Positions 35,173 to 44,098 of a stretch of DNA of 64,000 bases are shown here, piece by piece. The DNA is from Brevibacillus sedimenti (GTDB taxonomy: Bacteria > Bacillota > Bacilli > Brevibacillales > Brevibacillaceae). The DNA is taken from assembly GCF_020923495.1 (NCBI RefSeq), contig NZ_CP064048.1:335501-399500 (forward strand), given 5' to 3'. The position numbers were made by a program, and so were the translations under genes. Position 1 is the stretch's first letter. Each line of letters opens with the position of its first letter. The notes beneath the pieces were generated by a model. The model did no database searches, was not told where the DNA came from, and worked only from the letters and a program-made list of their open reading frames with translations.

Positions 35173-36693
35173 ATGATCTATGCGCAACCCGGACAGGACG
35201 GCGCGAAGGTGACGTTCAAGAAACGCTACGAAAACTACATTGGCGGTCAGTGGGTCCCGCCTGTAAAAGGGGAGTATTTTGAAAACGTTTCCCCCGTCAA
35301 CGGCGCGGTCTTTTGCGAAGTGCCCCGCTCCACCGCCGAAGACATCGAACTGGCGCTGGATGCCGCCCATGCCGCCAAAGCCGCGTGGGGCCGGACGTCT
35401 ACAGCGGAGCGCGCCCGCGTGCTCAACCAAATCGCCGACCGGATGGAAGCCAACCTGGAGATGCTGGCGGTGGCGGAGACCTGGGACAACGGCAAGCCCA
35501 TCCGCGAGACCCTGGCTGCCGACTTGCCGCTGGCGATCGACCATTTCCGCTACTTCGCCGGCTGCATCCGCGCCCAGGAGGGAACGCTGGCGGAGATCGA
35601 CGCCAATACCGTTGCCTACCATTTCCACGAGCCGCTCGGCGTCGTCGGCCAGATCATTCCGTGGAACTTCCCGCTGCTGATGGCCGCCTGGAAGCTGGCT
35701 CCGGCGCTGGCCGCAGGCAACTGCGTCGTCATCAAGCCCGCTGAACAGACGCCCGCCTCCATCCTGGTCCTTCTGGAGTTGATCGGCGATCTGTTGCCCC
35801 CGGGCGTGCTGAACGTCGTCAACGGCTTCGGACTGGAAGCCGGGAAGCCGCTCGCATCCAGCAGCCGCATCGCCAAGATCGCCTTCACCGGAGAGACGAC
35901 GACGGGCCGCCTGATCATGCAGTACGCATCCCAGAACATCATCCCCGTCACGCTGGAGCTGGGTGGCAAGTCGCCCAACATCTTCTTCCCCGACGTGTTT
36001 GCCAAGGACGACGCGTTTTTGAACAAGGCGATCGAAGGATTCGTGCTGTTTGCGCTCAACCAGGGGGAAGTGTGCACATGCCCGTCCCGCGCCCTGATCC
36101 ACGAATCGATCTACGAGCCGTTCATGGAAAGAGCGCTGGCCCGTGTCAAGGCGATCAAGCAGGGCAATCCGCTGGACACGGAGACGATGATCGGCGCGCA
36201 GGCCTCTACCGAACAGATGGAAAAAATCCTCTCCTACATCGACATCGGCAAGCAGGAAGGCGCGGAACTGCTGACCGGCGGTGAACGGCAGTTGCTCGGC
36301 GGCGGTCTGGAAAACGGCTACTACATCCAGCCGACCGTCTTCAAGGGGCACAACAAGATGCGCATTTTCCAAGAGGAAATCTTCGGTCCGGTGGTGGCTG
36401 TGACCACGTTTGCCAGCGAAGAAGAGGCGCTGTCCATCGCCAATGACACGCTGTACGGCCTCGGTGCCGGTGTCTGGACGCGGGACATCAGCACAGCCTT
36501 CCGCATGGGCCGGGGCATTCAGGCCGGTCGCGTCTGGACCAACTGCTACCACGCTTACCCCGCCCACGCCGCGTTCGGCGGGTACAAGCAGTCCGGCATC
36601 GGACGGGAAACGCACAAGATGATGCTGGAGCACTACCAGCAGACGAAAAACCTGTTGGTCAGCTACAGCCCCGACGCACTGGGCTTCTTTTGA
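35173..36693 (+). CDS. NAD-dependent aldehyde dehydrogenase (AldB/ExaC-like)
   Basis: A 506-residue enzyme oxidising an aldehyde to the acid. It shows the family motifs [23 protein letters not shown], the general-base Glu in LELGGKSPN and the nucleophile region [11 protein letters not shown]. The CTC arrangement is characteristic of the AldB/ExaC acetaldehyde-type subgroup. The ATG at 35173 follows GAGGAGGGG. It is transcribed from a sigma-54 promoter under the divergent activator and is followed 7 bp later by a DUF779 gene, a recurring partner of this subgroup. Confidence 0.94.
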   Translation: MIYAQPGQDGAKVTFKKRYENYIGGQWVPPVKGEYFENVSPVNGAVFCEVPRSTAEDIELALDAAHAAKAAWGRTSTAERARVLNQIADRMEANLEMLAVAETWDNGKPIRETLAADLPLAIDHFRYFAGCIRAQEGTLAEIDANTVAYHFHEPLGVVGQIIPWNFPLLMAAWKLAPALAAGNCVVIKPAEQTPASILVLLELIGDLLPPGVLNVVNGFGLEAGKPLASSSRIAKIAFTGETTTGRLIMQYASQNIIPVTLELGGKSPNIFFPDVFAKDDAFLNKAIEGFVLFALNQGEVCTCPSRALIHESIYEPFMERALARVKAIKQGNPLDTETMIGAQASTEQMEKILSYIDIGKQEGAELLTGGERQLLGGGLENGYYIQPTVFKGHNKMRIFQEEIFGPVVAVTTFASEEEALSIANDTLYGLGAGVWTRDISTAFRMGRGIQAGRVWTNCYHAYPAHAAFGGYKQSGIGRETHKMMLEHYQQTKNLLVSYSPDALGFF

Positions 36694-36700
36694 GAAGACC

Positions 36701-37075
36701 ATGGCCAACGTGCAGAAGGTGCTGGCTACCGACGCCGCGCTGGCGCTGATCGAACGGCTAAAAGCCAAGTACGGCCCGCTGATGTTTCATCAATCGGGCG
36801 GCTGCTGCGACGGCAGTTCGCCGATGTGCTACCCGGCAGGAGAGTTTCTCATTGGCGACAGTGACGTGCTGTTGGGTGAAATCGGCGGATGTCCCTTCTA
36901 CATGAGCCGGGCCCAGTACGAATACTGGAAGCACACACGGCTCGTGATCGACGTCGTCGAAGGCCGCGGCGGCATGTTTTCCCTGGAAGGGCCGGAAGGA
37001 GTGCGCTTTCTCACCCGCTCCAGCCTGTTTACCCCGGAAGAGTATCAACAGCTTCAAGACGAATGGAACCGCTGA
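36701..37075 (+). CDS. DUF779 family protein
   Basis: A 124-residue cytosolic protein with MFHQSGGCCDGSSPMCYPAGEF, a Cys cluster conserved in DUF779, and GGCPFYMSRAQYEYWKHT. The Cys residues look suited to metal or thiol chemistry, but no activity is established. The start lies 7 bp after the aldehyde dehydrogenase stop and the two share the sigma-54 promoter. The recurring pairing suggests a helper role for the dehydrogenase (inference). Confidence 0.85.
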   Translation: MANVQKVLATDAALALIERLKAKYGPLMFHQSGGCCDGSSPMCYPAGEFLIGDSDVLLGEIGGCPFYMSRAQYEYWKHTRLVIDVVEGRGGMFSLEGPEGVRFLTRSSLFTPEEYQQLQDEWNR

Positions 37076-37080
37076 ATACG

Positions 37081-37107
37081 CAGCCCGGATCGCCGTGATC
37101 CGGGCTG
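37081..37107 (+). terminator. Possible terminator after the DUF779 gene
   Basis: AGCCCGGATC pairs with GATCCGGGCT and is followed only by GTTCG, so termination may be incomplete. Confidence 0.5.
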
Positions 37108-37143
37108 TTCGCCATCCTCCGGGAGCAGGAGCGCCCCCGGGCA

Positions 37144-37176
37144 GAAAAAAAGCCGATGTTCCAAATGAACATCGGC
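37144..37176 (-). terminator. Terminator of the Liv-type binding protein gene
   Basis: The 11-bp stem AGCCGATGTTC / GAACATCGGCT is followed by TTTTTTT on the minus strand. Confidence 0.9.
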
Positions 37177-37187
37177 TGCTTTCCTCA

Positions 37188-38417
37188 CTACTCGATCTTG
37201 CCCAGGAAGGTCGTCTTGTCCTTCTCGTATTTGTAAATGAACACATCGGCAAATACGTTGTCCCCTTTGTCGTCAAACGAAACTTTGACGAACTGCCCCT
37301 GAAAATCCTTTGTGTTGTGGACCGCCTCCAGCACCTGCTCGCGGGTCGGCTTTTTCCCGCCGTTGGCCTTGATCGCCTGCTTGATGCCGTTGAGGATCAC
37401 ATTCATGGAGTCAAAGGCGTAGACGGAGTAGGTTTCTGGCTTTTTCCCCATCGCCTTTTCGTACTCCTCCGCCCATTTTCGCCCCTCTTCCGTCTGCTTC
37501 ACGTCCCCTGCCAGCGAGGTGAACACCACCCCTTCAGCCGCCTCCGGTCCCGCGATCTTGATCAGATCGGGGGAGTCGATGCCGTCGCCGCCCATAAAGA
37601 TCCCCTTGAAGCCTTTTTCCCGCGCCTGCTTGACGAGGATTCCGGCCTCCGGATAAATGCCGCCAAAATAGATCATGTCAGGGTTTTTCGCCACCACCTG
37701 GTTAATCACAAAGTTGTAGTCCTTCTCCCCCTGATTGACACCTTCATAGCCCAACACCTGCACGCCGTCCTTTTCAAACTGGGCCTTCACCTGGTCGACG
37801 AGCCCCTGCCCGTACGCCGTTTTGTCGTGCAGCAGGAAGACGGATTTGACGCCGAGCGTTTCCTTGGCGTATTTGGCGCCTTTGGGCCCCTGCGCGTCGT
37901 CGCGGGCACAGATCCGGTGTACGGTCTTTTTGCCTTCCTCCGTCAGCTGCACGCCGCTGTTGGCGGGTGAGACCATCACCAGGCTGCCCGTCTCGTACTT
38001 CACGGAGGCGGGGATGGCTACACCGGTGTTGAAATGGCCGACCACGCCGAGCACATCCGGGTTGGAGACCAGCATCTCCGCATTGGTCACGCCAATTTTC
38101 GGATCGGCCTGGTCGTCCTGCGGATACAACTGCAGGTCAAATCCCATCTGCTTGAACTCGTCCTGCTGCAAGCGCAGGGCGTACTCCGCCCCTGTCTTGA
38201 TCGAGTCGCCGACTGCTGACTGAGAGCCGGACAGGGGGCTTTGCGTCGCAATCAAAATCCTGTTGGCGGACGACCCGCTCCCCGCGCCAGCCGCCTCCCC
38301 GGCTTGTCCAGTTTGACCGGCTTGTCCGGACGGTGAGCTTTGCGGGCTGCAGCCGGCGATGGAAACGGCAGCGAGAAGCAGCGGGATGAGGATGGACGCG
38401 CGCTTTTTACGTCTCAT
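37188..38417 (-). CDS. Branched-chain amino acid-type ABC substrate-binding lipoprotein
   Basis: A 409-residue periplasmic-binding-fold lipoprotein of the LivJ/LivK type. The lipobox is SIAGC with Cys at residue 23, followed by a Gly/Ser/Gln linker. The mature domain starts RILIATQSPLSGSQSAVGDSIKTGAEYALR, then LYPQDDQADPKIGVTNAEML and YGQGLVDQVKAQFEKDGVQVLGYEGVNQGEKDYNFVINQV, which are class hallmarks. No permease or ATPase genes are adjacent, so it is an orphan component that either shares a distant Liv transporter or acts as a sensor. The ATG at 38417 follows GAGGGGG. Confidence 0.9.
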   Translation of the reverse strand: MRRKKRASILIPLLLAAVSIAGCSPQSSPSGQAGQTGQAGEAAGAGSGSSANRILIATQSPLSGSQSAVGDSIKTGAEYALRLQQDEFKQMGFDLQLYPQDDQADPKIGVTNAEMLVSNPDVLGVVGHFNTGVAIPASVKYETGSLVMVSPANSGVQLTEEGKKTVHRICARDDAQGPKGAKYAKETLGVKSVFLLHDKTAYGQGLVDQVKAQFEKDGVQVLGYEGVNQGEKDYNFVINQVVAKNPDMIYFGGIYPEAGILVKQAREKGFKGIFMGGDGIDSPDLIKIAGPEAAEGVVFTSLAGDVKQTEEGRKWAEEYEKAMGKKPETYSVYAFDSMNVILNGIKQAIKANGGKKPTREQVLEAVHNTKDFQGQFVKVSFDDKGDNVFADVFIYKYEKDKTTFLGKIE

Positions 38418-38545
38418 GATGTGTACCCCCTCGGTTAATATGTCTAATAATTCTATGAATTTAAATATATGAGAAAATATAGACTTCATGTTCTGACAAC
38501 CTGTCCAATCATTTGTGCAAAAAATCTGACAAAACATCTCTTGAA

Positions 38546-38883
38546 ATGAACATTCGTATTGGGGTACATGCGCATCTGGCGGTCAGCGCCTGGTCCGCTC
38601 GTTTCCCGTCGGGTTGGGCAAAATCGCCACCGCCACGCCGCGCGCCGACTTTACCATCATCAACAAAGTCCCGTACCCAAACTCCTACCCGGGCGGCCCG
38701 CTCAGCGTGTTCGGCACCTACTGGCTGGGGCTGAGCAAGCCTCATTACGGCATCCACGGCACCAACAACCCGGCCTCGATCGGCAAGTACGTCTCCCGCG
38801 CCTGCATCCGCATGCACAACCGGGACGTGGAGTACCTGGCCAAACGGGTGCCGATCGGAACGCCGGTGAAAATCCGCCCGTAG
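38546..38883 (+). pseudogene. Decayed L,D-transpeptidase (YkuD domain)
   Basis: From 38571 the frame reads [20 protein letters not shown], then [11 protein letters not shown] and [18 protein letters not shown], clearly a short YkuD-type L,D-transpeptidase that cross-links peptidoglycan. The N-terminus ([12 protein letters not shown] at 38546) lies in another frame, so a frameshift falls near 38570, and about six residues of the first strands seem missing. The usual SHGCIRM catalytic motif reads SRACIRM, losing His and Gly beside the Cys. No ribosome binding site is visible. The only in-frame start downstream is a TTG at 38614, which would give a truncated domain. Confidence 0.7.
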
Positions 38884-38903
38884 CCGGACGCCGGACAGAC
38901 AAA

Positions 38904-39035
38904 AGGCACAGCTTCCTGTTTGGATGCTGTGCCTCAGCGTGTAGACAAAGTCCGTCGCGCATGGGTGATCGGGCCCGCTCGCTCTCTTGACGACCAGCAA
39001 AGAAGGTGGCAGTGTCCGCTTCAAAACGCGCGGGC
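38904..39035 (+). repeat. Dispersed hairpin-tailed repeat, copy 1
   Basis: A perfect 9-bp hairpin (AGGCACAGC / GCTGTGCCT, 38904-38934) is followed by a conserved tail from CAGCGTGTAGACAAAGTCC through GATCGGGCCCGCTCGCTC and TTGACGACCAGCAAAGAAG to CGGGCAGGG near 39029. It lies just after the L,D-transpeptidase remnant, in the same orientation. Copy 2 (49449-49580) shares nearly the whole tail; copy 3 (63485-63582, minus strand) shares its first 75 bases. Confidence 0.85.
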
Positions 39036-39052
39036 AGGGAAATCTGGCCGTT

Positions 39053-39703
39053 TCACTGGATGTCATCGATAAAAATCTTCACCTGTTCCGAGCGGCTCTC
39101 ATACAATTTGTCCTTGTAAGATTTCCATGCCGTTTGAAAGGACTCAGGGTCTCCAGAGGCATTTGGCAGTACCCCGTCTTGGACGAGTTTATTCAGCAAA
39201 TGTTCGATGCTGAGCTGGCTTTTGTACGCTTCCGGAGCATGCTTCTCCCAGTATTCATCTTCACGCAGACCGGTCAGGGCTATGACCTGCTGCTGAAACG
39301 CTTTTGCTTTTTCATCGGCTGTACTTTCCAGAATGTGTCTCATCTCGTCGGAATACGCTCTGGCCTGCTCCAGACTGACCGCTACCCCTTGCTTTTCAGC
39401 CTCCAGCAGCAGCAACTTTTCGATGATCAAATCTTTTAACAACTCACTGTCGGACAATTCATCTTTACGGTTATTGAGTTGTTGATTGGCCCGCATGTAC
39501 GCCTTGTAGGTCTGAAACTCCCCGCTCGTGATGCCGATATGTTCAACCTGGGCAATGTATCTGTCTTTTGTGGCTTGGATCTCCTTCAGCTCTGCGCTGA
39601 GTGAACGAAATATGTCAGATTTCTCTTCCGTTGCGAAAGAATAAAACACCCATGCAGAGCATGCCAGAACCACTGCGGACAGAGAAATCACCAGCTTTTT
39701 CAT
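39053..39703 (-). CDS. SurA N-terminal-like exported protein
   Basis: A 216-residue protein with an N-terminal membrane or signal segment (LVISLSAVVLACSAWVFYSF) and a mostly helical body. The order ITSGEFQTYKAYM, DSELLKDLIIEKLLLLEAEKQGVAVSLEQARAY matches the N-terminal chaperone domain of SurA/PrsA-type proteins. The peptidyl-prolyl isomerase domain is absent. AC at residues 14-15 is too early and lacks a proper lipobox, so a signal anchor is more likely. Base composition is more AT-rich than its neighbours. The ribosome binding site is an unusual run of nine G. Confidence 0.75.
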   Translation of the reverse strand: MKKLVISLSAVVLACSAWVFYSFATEEKSDIFRSLSAELKEIQATKDRYIAQVEHIGITSGEFQTYKAYMRANQQLNNRKDELSDSELLKDLIIEKLLLLEAEKQGVAVSLEQARAYSDEMRHILESTADEKAKAFQQQVIALTGLREDEYWEKHAPEAYKSQLSIEHLLNKLVQDGVLPNASGDPESFQTAWKSYKDKLYESRSEQVKIFIDDIQ

Positions 39704-39711
39704 CGGCTTTT

Positions 39712-39720
39712 CCCCCCCCC
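39712..39720 (-). repeat. G9 homopolymer at the ribosome binding site of the SurA-like gene
   Basis: Nine consecutive C on the plus strand (G9 in the mRNA) lie 8 nt before the ATG at 39703 and replace a normal Shine-Dalgarno sequence. Such tracts are prone to slippage. Confidence 0.6.
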
Positions 39721-39818
39721 ACTAATTACTCCCATATATTGTAACGCCTTTGTGTTAGCAAATGTTTCCTAATCTTCGAGGTTTTCTTGCAGCAAAGGCA
39801 ATATCGCCGCAATCCCAT

Positions 39819-39863
39819 AAAAAAAGCAGATCACCTTGAAGCCTGGCAGCTTGGTGATCTGCT
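39819..39863 (-). terminator. Terminator of the ssu operon (bidirectional)
   Basis: AGCAGATCACC pairs with GGTGATCTGCT, with inner AAGC/GCTT pairs. TTTTTTT follows on the minus strand and ATTTTT on the plus strand side. Confidence 0.88.
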
Positions 39864-39993
39864 CATTTTTGCAGTTGCGCCTCCCCATAGCAGGGAACGG
39901 GAACGTCTGTTGTACAGGGCCAAAAGCGCGGCAACGCTTTGGGCGAATCCGGCTGTTCGCACCGGACCGCGTCCGATCCGCACCGGATCATGC

Positions 39994-40767
39994 TCAGATG
40001 GAGTAGGCATGCGCTTGATTGTTGGCGAAAAACGGCTCCTCTACCCGCGCACCCAGGATTCTGTCCAGAATCACCCGCTCATAGTGGGCAAAACCGTTGT
40101 CCTTCACCCGGGGCCGGGCCAGGTTGATCTTGATGTCCATCGCCACCTTTCCCTCTTCCAGGAGAACCACACGGTCGGCCAGGGCGACTGCTTCGCTCAC
40201 GTCGTGCGTCACCAAAATGGCGGAGAATCCCTGTTCCAGCCACAGCTTTTCGATCAACCGCTGCATCTCGATCCGGGTCAGCGCATCCAGCGCGCCCAAC
40301 GGCTCATCCAACAGAAGCAGCCGGGGCTCTCCCGCCAAGGCGCGGGCCAGTGCGACGCGCTGCCGCTGCCCGCCGGACAGGACGCGGGGCCATTCGCCGG
40401 CGCGTTCGGACAGACCGACAAGACGCAGCGCTTCTTCCGCTGTCCGCTTCGCTCCCGCCCTGATCCCGAGCGCCACGTTGTCGATGACCTTTTTCCAGGG
40501 GAGCAGTCTGGAGTCCTGAAACATGATGCGCACCTCCGGGTACAGGCCGTAGAGGGGCTGGCGATCCACGTAAATCTGTCCTTCCGTCGGCTGGTCCAGG
40601 CCGGCAATCATCCGCAGCAACGTGCTTTTTCCGCATCCGCTCCGCCCGACGACGGCGACGAATTCGCCGGGCTGCATCGCAAGCCGCACCTGCCGCAGCA
40701 CCCGGGTGGCGCCAAAAGCCTTGCCCACATCCTGCACATCGAGTGACATGCCGTAATTCGCATTCAT
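39994..40767 (-). CDS. ssuB: Alkanesulfonate ABC transporter ATPase
   Basis: A 257-residue ABC ATPase with Walker A GRSGCGKSTL, signature LSGGQRQRVALARAL and Walker B LLLLDEPLGALD. The sequence and the operon place it in the SsuB group energising aliphatic sulfonate uptake. The ATG at 40767 follows GGGGGTGATGG; an internal ATG six codons later is the other option. Last gene of ssuADCB, 20 bp after ssuC. Confidence 0.92.
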   Translation of the reverse strand: MNANYGMSLDVQDVGKAFGATRVLRQVRLAMQPGEFVAVVGRSGCGKSTLLRMIAGLDQPTEGQIYVDRQPLYGLYPEVRIMFQDSRLLPWKKVIDNVALGIRAGAKRTAEEALRLVGLSERAGEWPRVLSGGQRQRVALARALAGEPRLLLLDEPLGALDALTRIEMQRLIEKLWLEQGFSAILVTHDVSEAVALADRVVLLEEGKVAMDIKINLARPRVKDNGFAHYERVILDRILGARVEEPFFANNQAHAYSI

Positions 40768-40787
40768 ACCATCACCCCCACGCCGGA

Positions 40788-41570
40788 TCACCGCTTGCTG
40801 TAGCTCGGATGCCACTGCAGCCACCTTCTTTCGATCGCCTTTGCGATGCTGTCGGACAGTTTGCCCAACAGCGCGTACAAGAGTATGCTCAGCACGACGA
40901 CATCCATCTGCATGAACTCACGGGCATTGGTGGCCATGTAGCCGATGCCGGAATCGGAGGCGATCGTTTCCGCCACGATCAGCGACATCCACATGACTCC
41001 GAGTGCGTAGCGGACCCCTACCAGGATGGAGGGAAGCGCCCCCGGCAGGATGACGTTCCAGAACAGAGCGAATCCGCTCAGCCCGTATACCCTGCCCATT
41101 TCCAGCAGACCGTGATCTACTGTGCGGATGCCGTGAAAGGTGTTGACGTAAATGGGAAACAAGACGCCCAGCGCGACGAGAACCAGTTTTGCTTCCTCTC
41201 CGATCCCGAACCACAGGATCACCAGCGGGATCAAGGCCAGATGAGGAATCGTGCGCACCATCTGCACCGATGTGTCCAGCAGCTTTTCGGCAGGGGGAAA
41301 CACCCCGTTGAGCAACCCCAGGAAAAAGCCGAGGCCGCCGCCGATCAAAAAGCCGATCAGAGCCCGCTTGGCACTGGCTGCTATATAGTCAAACAGTTCC
41401 CCGTCCTGAACCAATTGCACCGCCGCCTCCACTACATGGACGGGCGTCGGCAGAACGCGCGTAGAGATGATCCCCCAGTCGCCGAGCACCTGCCACACGA
41501 GAATGACCAGAAGCGGAATGCTCCAGGGAATTACGTGCGCCAGGCCGCGTGTTTTCAACGTCAAACGCAT
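40788..41570 (-). CDS. ssuC: Alkanesulfonate ABC transporter permease
   Basis: A 260-residue inner membrane permease with about six transmembrane helices (WSIPLLVILVWQVLG, ALIGFLIGGGLGFFLGLL, LALIPLVILWFGIG). The EAA-like loop LLEMGRVYGLSGFALFWNVILPGALPSILVGVRYALG contacts SsuB. The ATG at 41570 follows GGGAGGAG. It lies between ssuD and ssuB. Confidence 0.93.
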   Translation of the reverse strand: MRLTLKTRGLAHVIPWSIPLLVILVWQVLGDWGIISTRVLPTPVHVVEAAVQLVQDGELFDYIAASAKRALIGFLIGGGLGFFLGLLNGVFPPAEKLLDTSVQMVRTIPHLALIPLVILWFGIGEEAKLVLVALGVLFPIYVNTFHGIRTVDHGLLEMGRVYGLSGFALFWNVILPGALPSILVGVRYALGVMWMSLIVAETIASDSGIGYMATNAREFMQMDVVVLSILLYALLGKLSDSIAKAIERRWLQWHPSYSKR

Positions 41571-41600
41571 GGCGAATCTCCTCCCGGGCCCAAGATGATG

Positions 41601-42746
41601 TCAGCCATGGGCGACCACGCTCCGGGACGAGACTTTTTTCTCGGGAAAACGGTCATTGCCGATGATTTCACCAGCCGGAGCTTCCGGCGTTCGATTCGCC
41701 AGCGGCAGATGCGGAAACAGCAGTTCCGCTACTCGATACGCCTCTTCCAGGTGGGGATAGCCGGAAAAGATAAACGTCTCGATGCCAAGCTCGGCGTACT
41801 CCAACATGCGGGCGGCGACAGTCTGCGGGTCGCCCACGAGCGCGGTCCCCGCCCCGCCTCTGACCAGACCGATGCCGGCCCACAGGTTGGGGCTGATCTC
41901 CAGATCGCTGCGGTTGCCGTTGTGCAGCCGAATCATCCGCTTTTGACCTTCGGAGTCGTAGTTGGCGAGCGCTTGCTGCGCCGTGCGGATCGTTTCTTCA
42001 TCCAGGTGCTTGATCAGCTGTTCGGCGGCGTCCCACGCTTCCCGTTCCGTTTCCCGGACGATCACGTGCAGGCGGATGCCAAATCGGACGGTACGCCCGT
42101 TTGCTTCCGCCAGCGCGCGCACCTTCCTGATTTTTTCCGCCACCTGCTGCGGCGGCTCTCCCCATGTGAGATACACATCCACGTGTTCGGCCGCCACTTT
42201 AAGCGCCGCCTCGGACGAACCGCCAAAGTACAGCGGCGGATACGGTTTTTGGAACGGGGGAAACAGCAGACGCCCATTTTTCACATGCAGATACTCACCT
42301 TGAAAATTGACCTGTTCCCCTCTTAACAACGAGCGCCAAATGGTGAGAAATTCATCCGTCAATGCGTAACGGTCATCATGGGACAGATGGAGACCGTCCC
42401 CGGCCAACTCGACCGGGTCGCCGCCCGTCACCACGTTGATTAACAGACGGCCGTCGGAAAAGCGGTCGAGGGTGGCCGCCATGCGGGCTGCCGCCGCAGG
42501 AGAAACAATCCCGGGCCGAACTGCCACGAGAAACTTCATCTGCCGGGTGGCCGCGATCAGGGAAGATGCCACCACCCACGCGTCCTCGCATGACCGTCCC
42601 GTAGGCAGCAGGGCACCGCTGAACCCCAGCTCATCCGCCGCCTGGGCGATCTGACGCAAATAGTTGAACGTGACGGGACGCCCCCCTACGGATGTTCCCA
42701 GATAACGGCCATCCCCGTGAGTCGGTATAAACCAAAAGACTTCCAT
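41601..42746 (-). CDS. ssuD: FMNH2-dependent alkanesulfonate monooxygenase
   Basis: A 381-residue bacterial luciferase-fold flavoenzyme releasing sulfite from C2-C10 alkanesulfonates. It begins [17 protein letters not shown] and has the conserved [10 protein letters not shown] (with the active-site Cys), FLVAVRPG and [15 protein letters not shown]. It needs reduced FMN from an SsuE-type reductase, which is not in the window. The ATG at 42746 follows AAAGGGAG, 18 bp after ssuA. Confidence 0.95.
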   Translation of the reverse strand: MEVFWFIPTHGDGRYLGTSVGGRPVTFNYLRQIAQAADELGFSGALLPTGRSCEDAWVVASSLIAATRQMKFLVAVRPGIVSPAAAARMAATLDRFSDGRLLINVVTGGDPVELAGDGLHLSHDDRYALTDEFLTIWRSLLRGEQVNFQGEYLHVKNGRLLFPPFQKPYPPLYFGGSSEAALKVAAEHVDVYLTWGEPPQQVAEKIRKVRALAEANGRTVRFGIRLHVIVRETEREAWDAAEQLIKHLDEETIRTAQQALANYDSEGQKRMIRLHNGNRSDLEISPNLWAGIGLVRGGAGTALVGDPQTVAARMLEYAELGIETFIFSGYPHLEEAYRVAELLFPHLPLANRTPEAPAGEIIGNDRFPEKKVSSRSVVAHG

Positions 42747-42764
42747 GAGCCCACTCCCTTTCTC

Positions 42765-43784
42765 TTACCGTGCTGGTCGATAAATTGCTTCCTGGACGGA
42801 AATGTTTTGCGGAATCAGCTTCAGGGCGAAATACGTATCAGCTATTTCCTGCTGCCCTTTTACAATGACGTCGTCAATCGGCTGAAGCCCGTACTCTCTG
42901 CGTTTCGCCGCCTTCTCCAGCGCGGCTGCGTCGATTTTCAACAGCGGCGCCAGCAGCTGGGCCACTTCCTTGGGATGTTCGTTGGCCCACGCGCTCACGT
43001 GCTCCACTTCTTCGAGCAATACGTGGATTATGTCGCCATGCTCCTCGGCAAAGCGTTTGGAGGCGAGGTAGAAATCGCGGTCCTCCGCCAGGCCTACGCC
43101 GTTGGCCAGCACCCGGACCTTGCCGGTGATCTCGATGTCGGCGAAATAGGGGTCCCACACTACCCACGCGTCGATTTTTCCCTGCTCAAACGCAATGCGG
43201 GCATCGGCCGGGGACAAAAACGACAGGGTCACGTCGCTGTACTGGAGGTTGGCCTTTTCCAGCGCCTTCACCAGCAGGTAATGAGCGCTGGACCCCTTGG
43301 CCAGGCCGATGTTCTTCCCTTTCAAGTCGGCCAGCGTGCGTATGCTGGACTCATGTTTGACGAGGATCGCAGAGCCTTCGGACTTTGCCTTGCCCGCAGC
43401 CACGTACACCAGGGGAGAGCCTGCCGCCTGGGCAAACACGGGAGGAGAATCGCCTGTTCGCCCGACGTCAAGATTGCCCGAGCTCAGCGCTTCCAGCAGC
43501 GGAGGACCGGCCGGAAACACGTGCCAGGTCACGTCGTATCCCCGTTCCTTCAATTGTTTTTCCAGGGTGCCGCGCTCTTTAACGATGTTCAGCGGATCCC
43601 CTTTCTGGTAGCCAATGCGCAGGACCTTCGCCGTTTCTTCCGATTGGGCAGCGGCCTGCCCCGCGCTTTCGCGGCTGTCCCCGGAGCATCCGATCAGAAA
43701 GGCGGCCGCCAGAAACAGTCCTGCGAGAAAAGCGGCAGCAGCACGGGTCCGCGGGTTTTTCCGTGAATCTGTGAGTGTCAGCAC
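42765..43784 (-). CDS. ssuA: Aliphatic sulfonate-binding lipoprotein
   Basis: A 339-residue binding protein with a long signal peptide, lipobox FLIGC and Cys at residue 33. The mature domain starts VLRIGYQKGDPLNIVKERG, with GPPLLEALSSGNLDVGRTGDSPPVFAQAAG and DLKGKNIGLAKGSSAHYLL typical of the SsuA/NrtA fold. The GTG at 43784 follows GAGGAGG. It is the first gene of ssuADCB, about 135 nt downstream of a sigma-A promoter, with a terminator-like hairpin in the leader. Confidence 0.92.
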   Translation of the reverse strand: MLTLTDSRKNPRTRAAAAFLAGLFLAAAFLIGCSGDSRESAGQAAAQSEETAKVLRIGYQKGDPLNIVKERGTLEKQLKERGYDVTWHVFPAGPPLLEALSSGNLDVGRTGDSPPVFAQAAGSPLVYVAAGKAKSEGSAILVKHESSIRTLADLKGKNIGLAKGSSAHYLLVKALEKANLQYSDVTLSFLSPADARIAFEQGKIDAWVVWDPYFADIEITGKVRVLANGVGLAEDRDFYLASKRFAEEHGDIIHVLLEEVEHVSAWANEHPKEVAQLLAPLLKIDAAALEKAAKRREYGLQPIDDVIVKGQQEIADTYFALKLIPQNISVQEAIYRPAR

Positions 43785-43818
43785 GAGTTTCCTCCTCTCA
43801 TCAAATGTGGAGTATCAA

Positions 43819-43865
43819 CAAAAAGGCTCCCACATGCTTGCATCAGAGCAAACAGGCAGGAGCCT
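43819..43865 (-). terminator. Leader terminator (attenuator) upstream of ssuA
   Basis: On the minus strand AGGCTCC pairs with GGGAGCCT across a two-tier loop with an inner GTTTGC/GCAAGC stem, followed by TTTTT. It lies inside the 5' leader, 35 nt before ssuA, so it can only act on ssu transcription. Confidence 0.75.
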
Positions 43866-43920
43866 TCAGTTGACTGATCGGCTGCGGATGTTTTATTTTT
43901 TGAACCCGGTGTCGTTGCTT
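43866..43920 (-). ncRNA. Unassigned leader RNA of the ssu operon
   Basis: About 55 nt between the predicted transcription start and the attenuator. I see no S-box (SAM-I), T-box or other recognised motif. It contains a small CAGT-CA-ACTG inverted repeat. With the terminator it makes up a leader of about 135 nt of unknown trigger. Confidence 0.45.
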
Positions 43921-43927
43921 ACGATAC

Positions 43928-43956
43928 AGTCTATTCCAACTATTCATACCTGTCAA
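43928..43956 (-). promoter_or_regulatory. Sigma-A promoter of the ssu operon
   Basis: Minus-strand TTGACA, a 17-bp spacer and TAGACT. Confidence 0.75.
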
Positions 43957-44098
43957 GTATGTTTTTGGCACGAGCAAAGGGAGTGAGGGATATGGCTGTT
44001 GCCGTAACAGCTCATTCCCTGCACTCCGGCATGGCGCTGGCCCCCAGGGATGGGACCGGCCCCGCAGCACGGGGACGAAACTGCCATGTGGCCCATCA

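Noticed and set aside
38509-39066. Minus-strand frame across repeat copy 1 containing SLLVVKRASGPDHPC
   Set aside because: A similar peptide appears at the other repeat copies, but the frame lacks a start signal and runs through the hairpin. The shared sequence is better explained by the nucleic acid repeat than by a protein.
43820-43960. S-box or T-box in the ssu leader
   Set aside because: Neither the SAM-I core nor the T-box AGGGTGGNACCGCG sequence is present.
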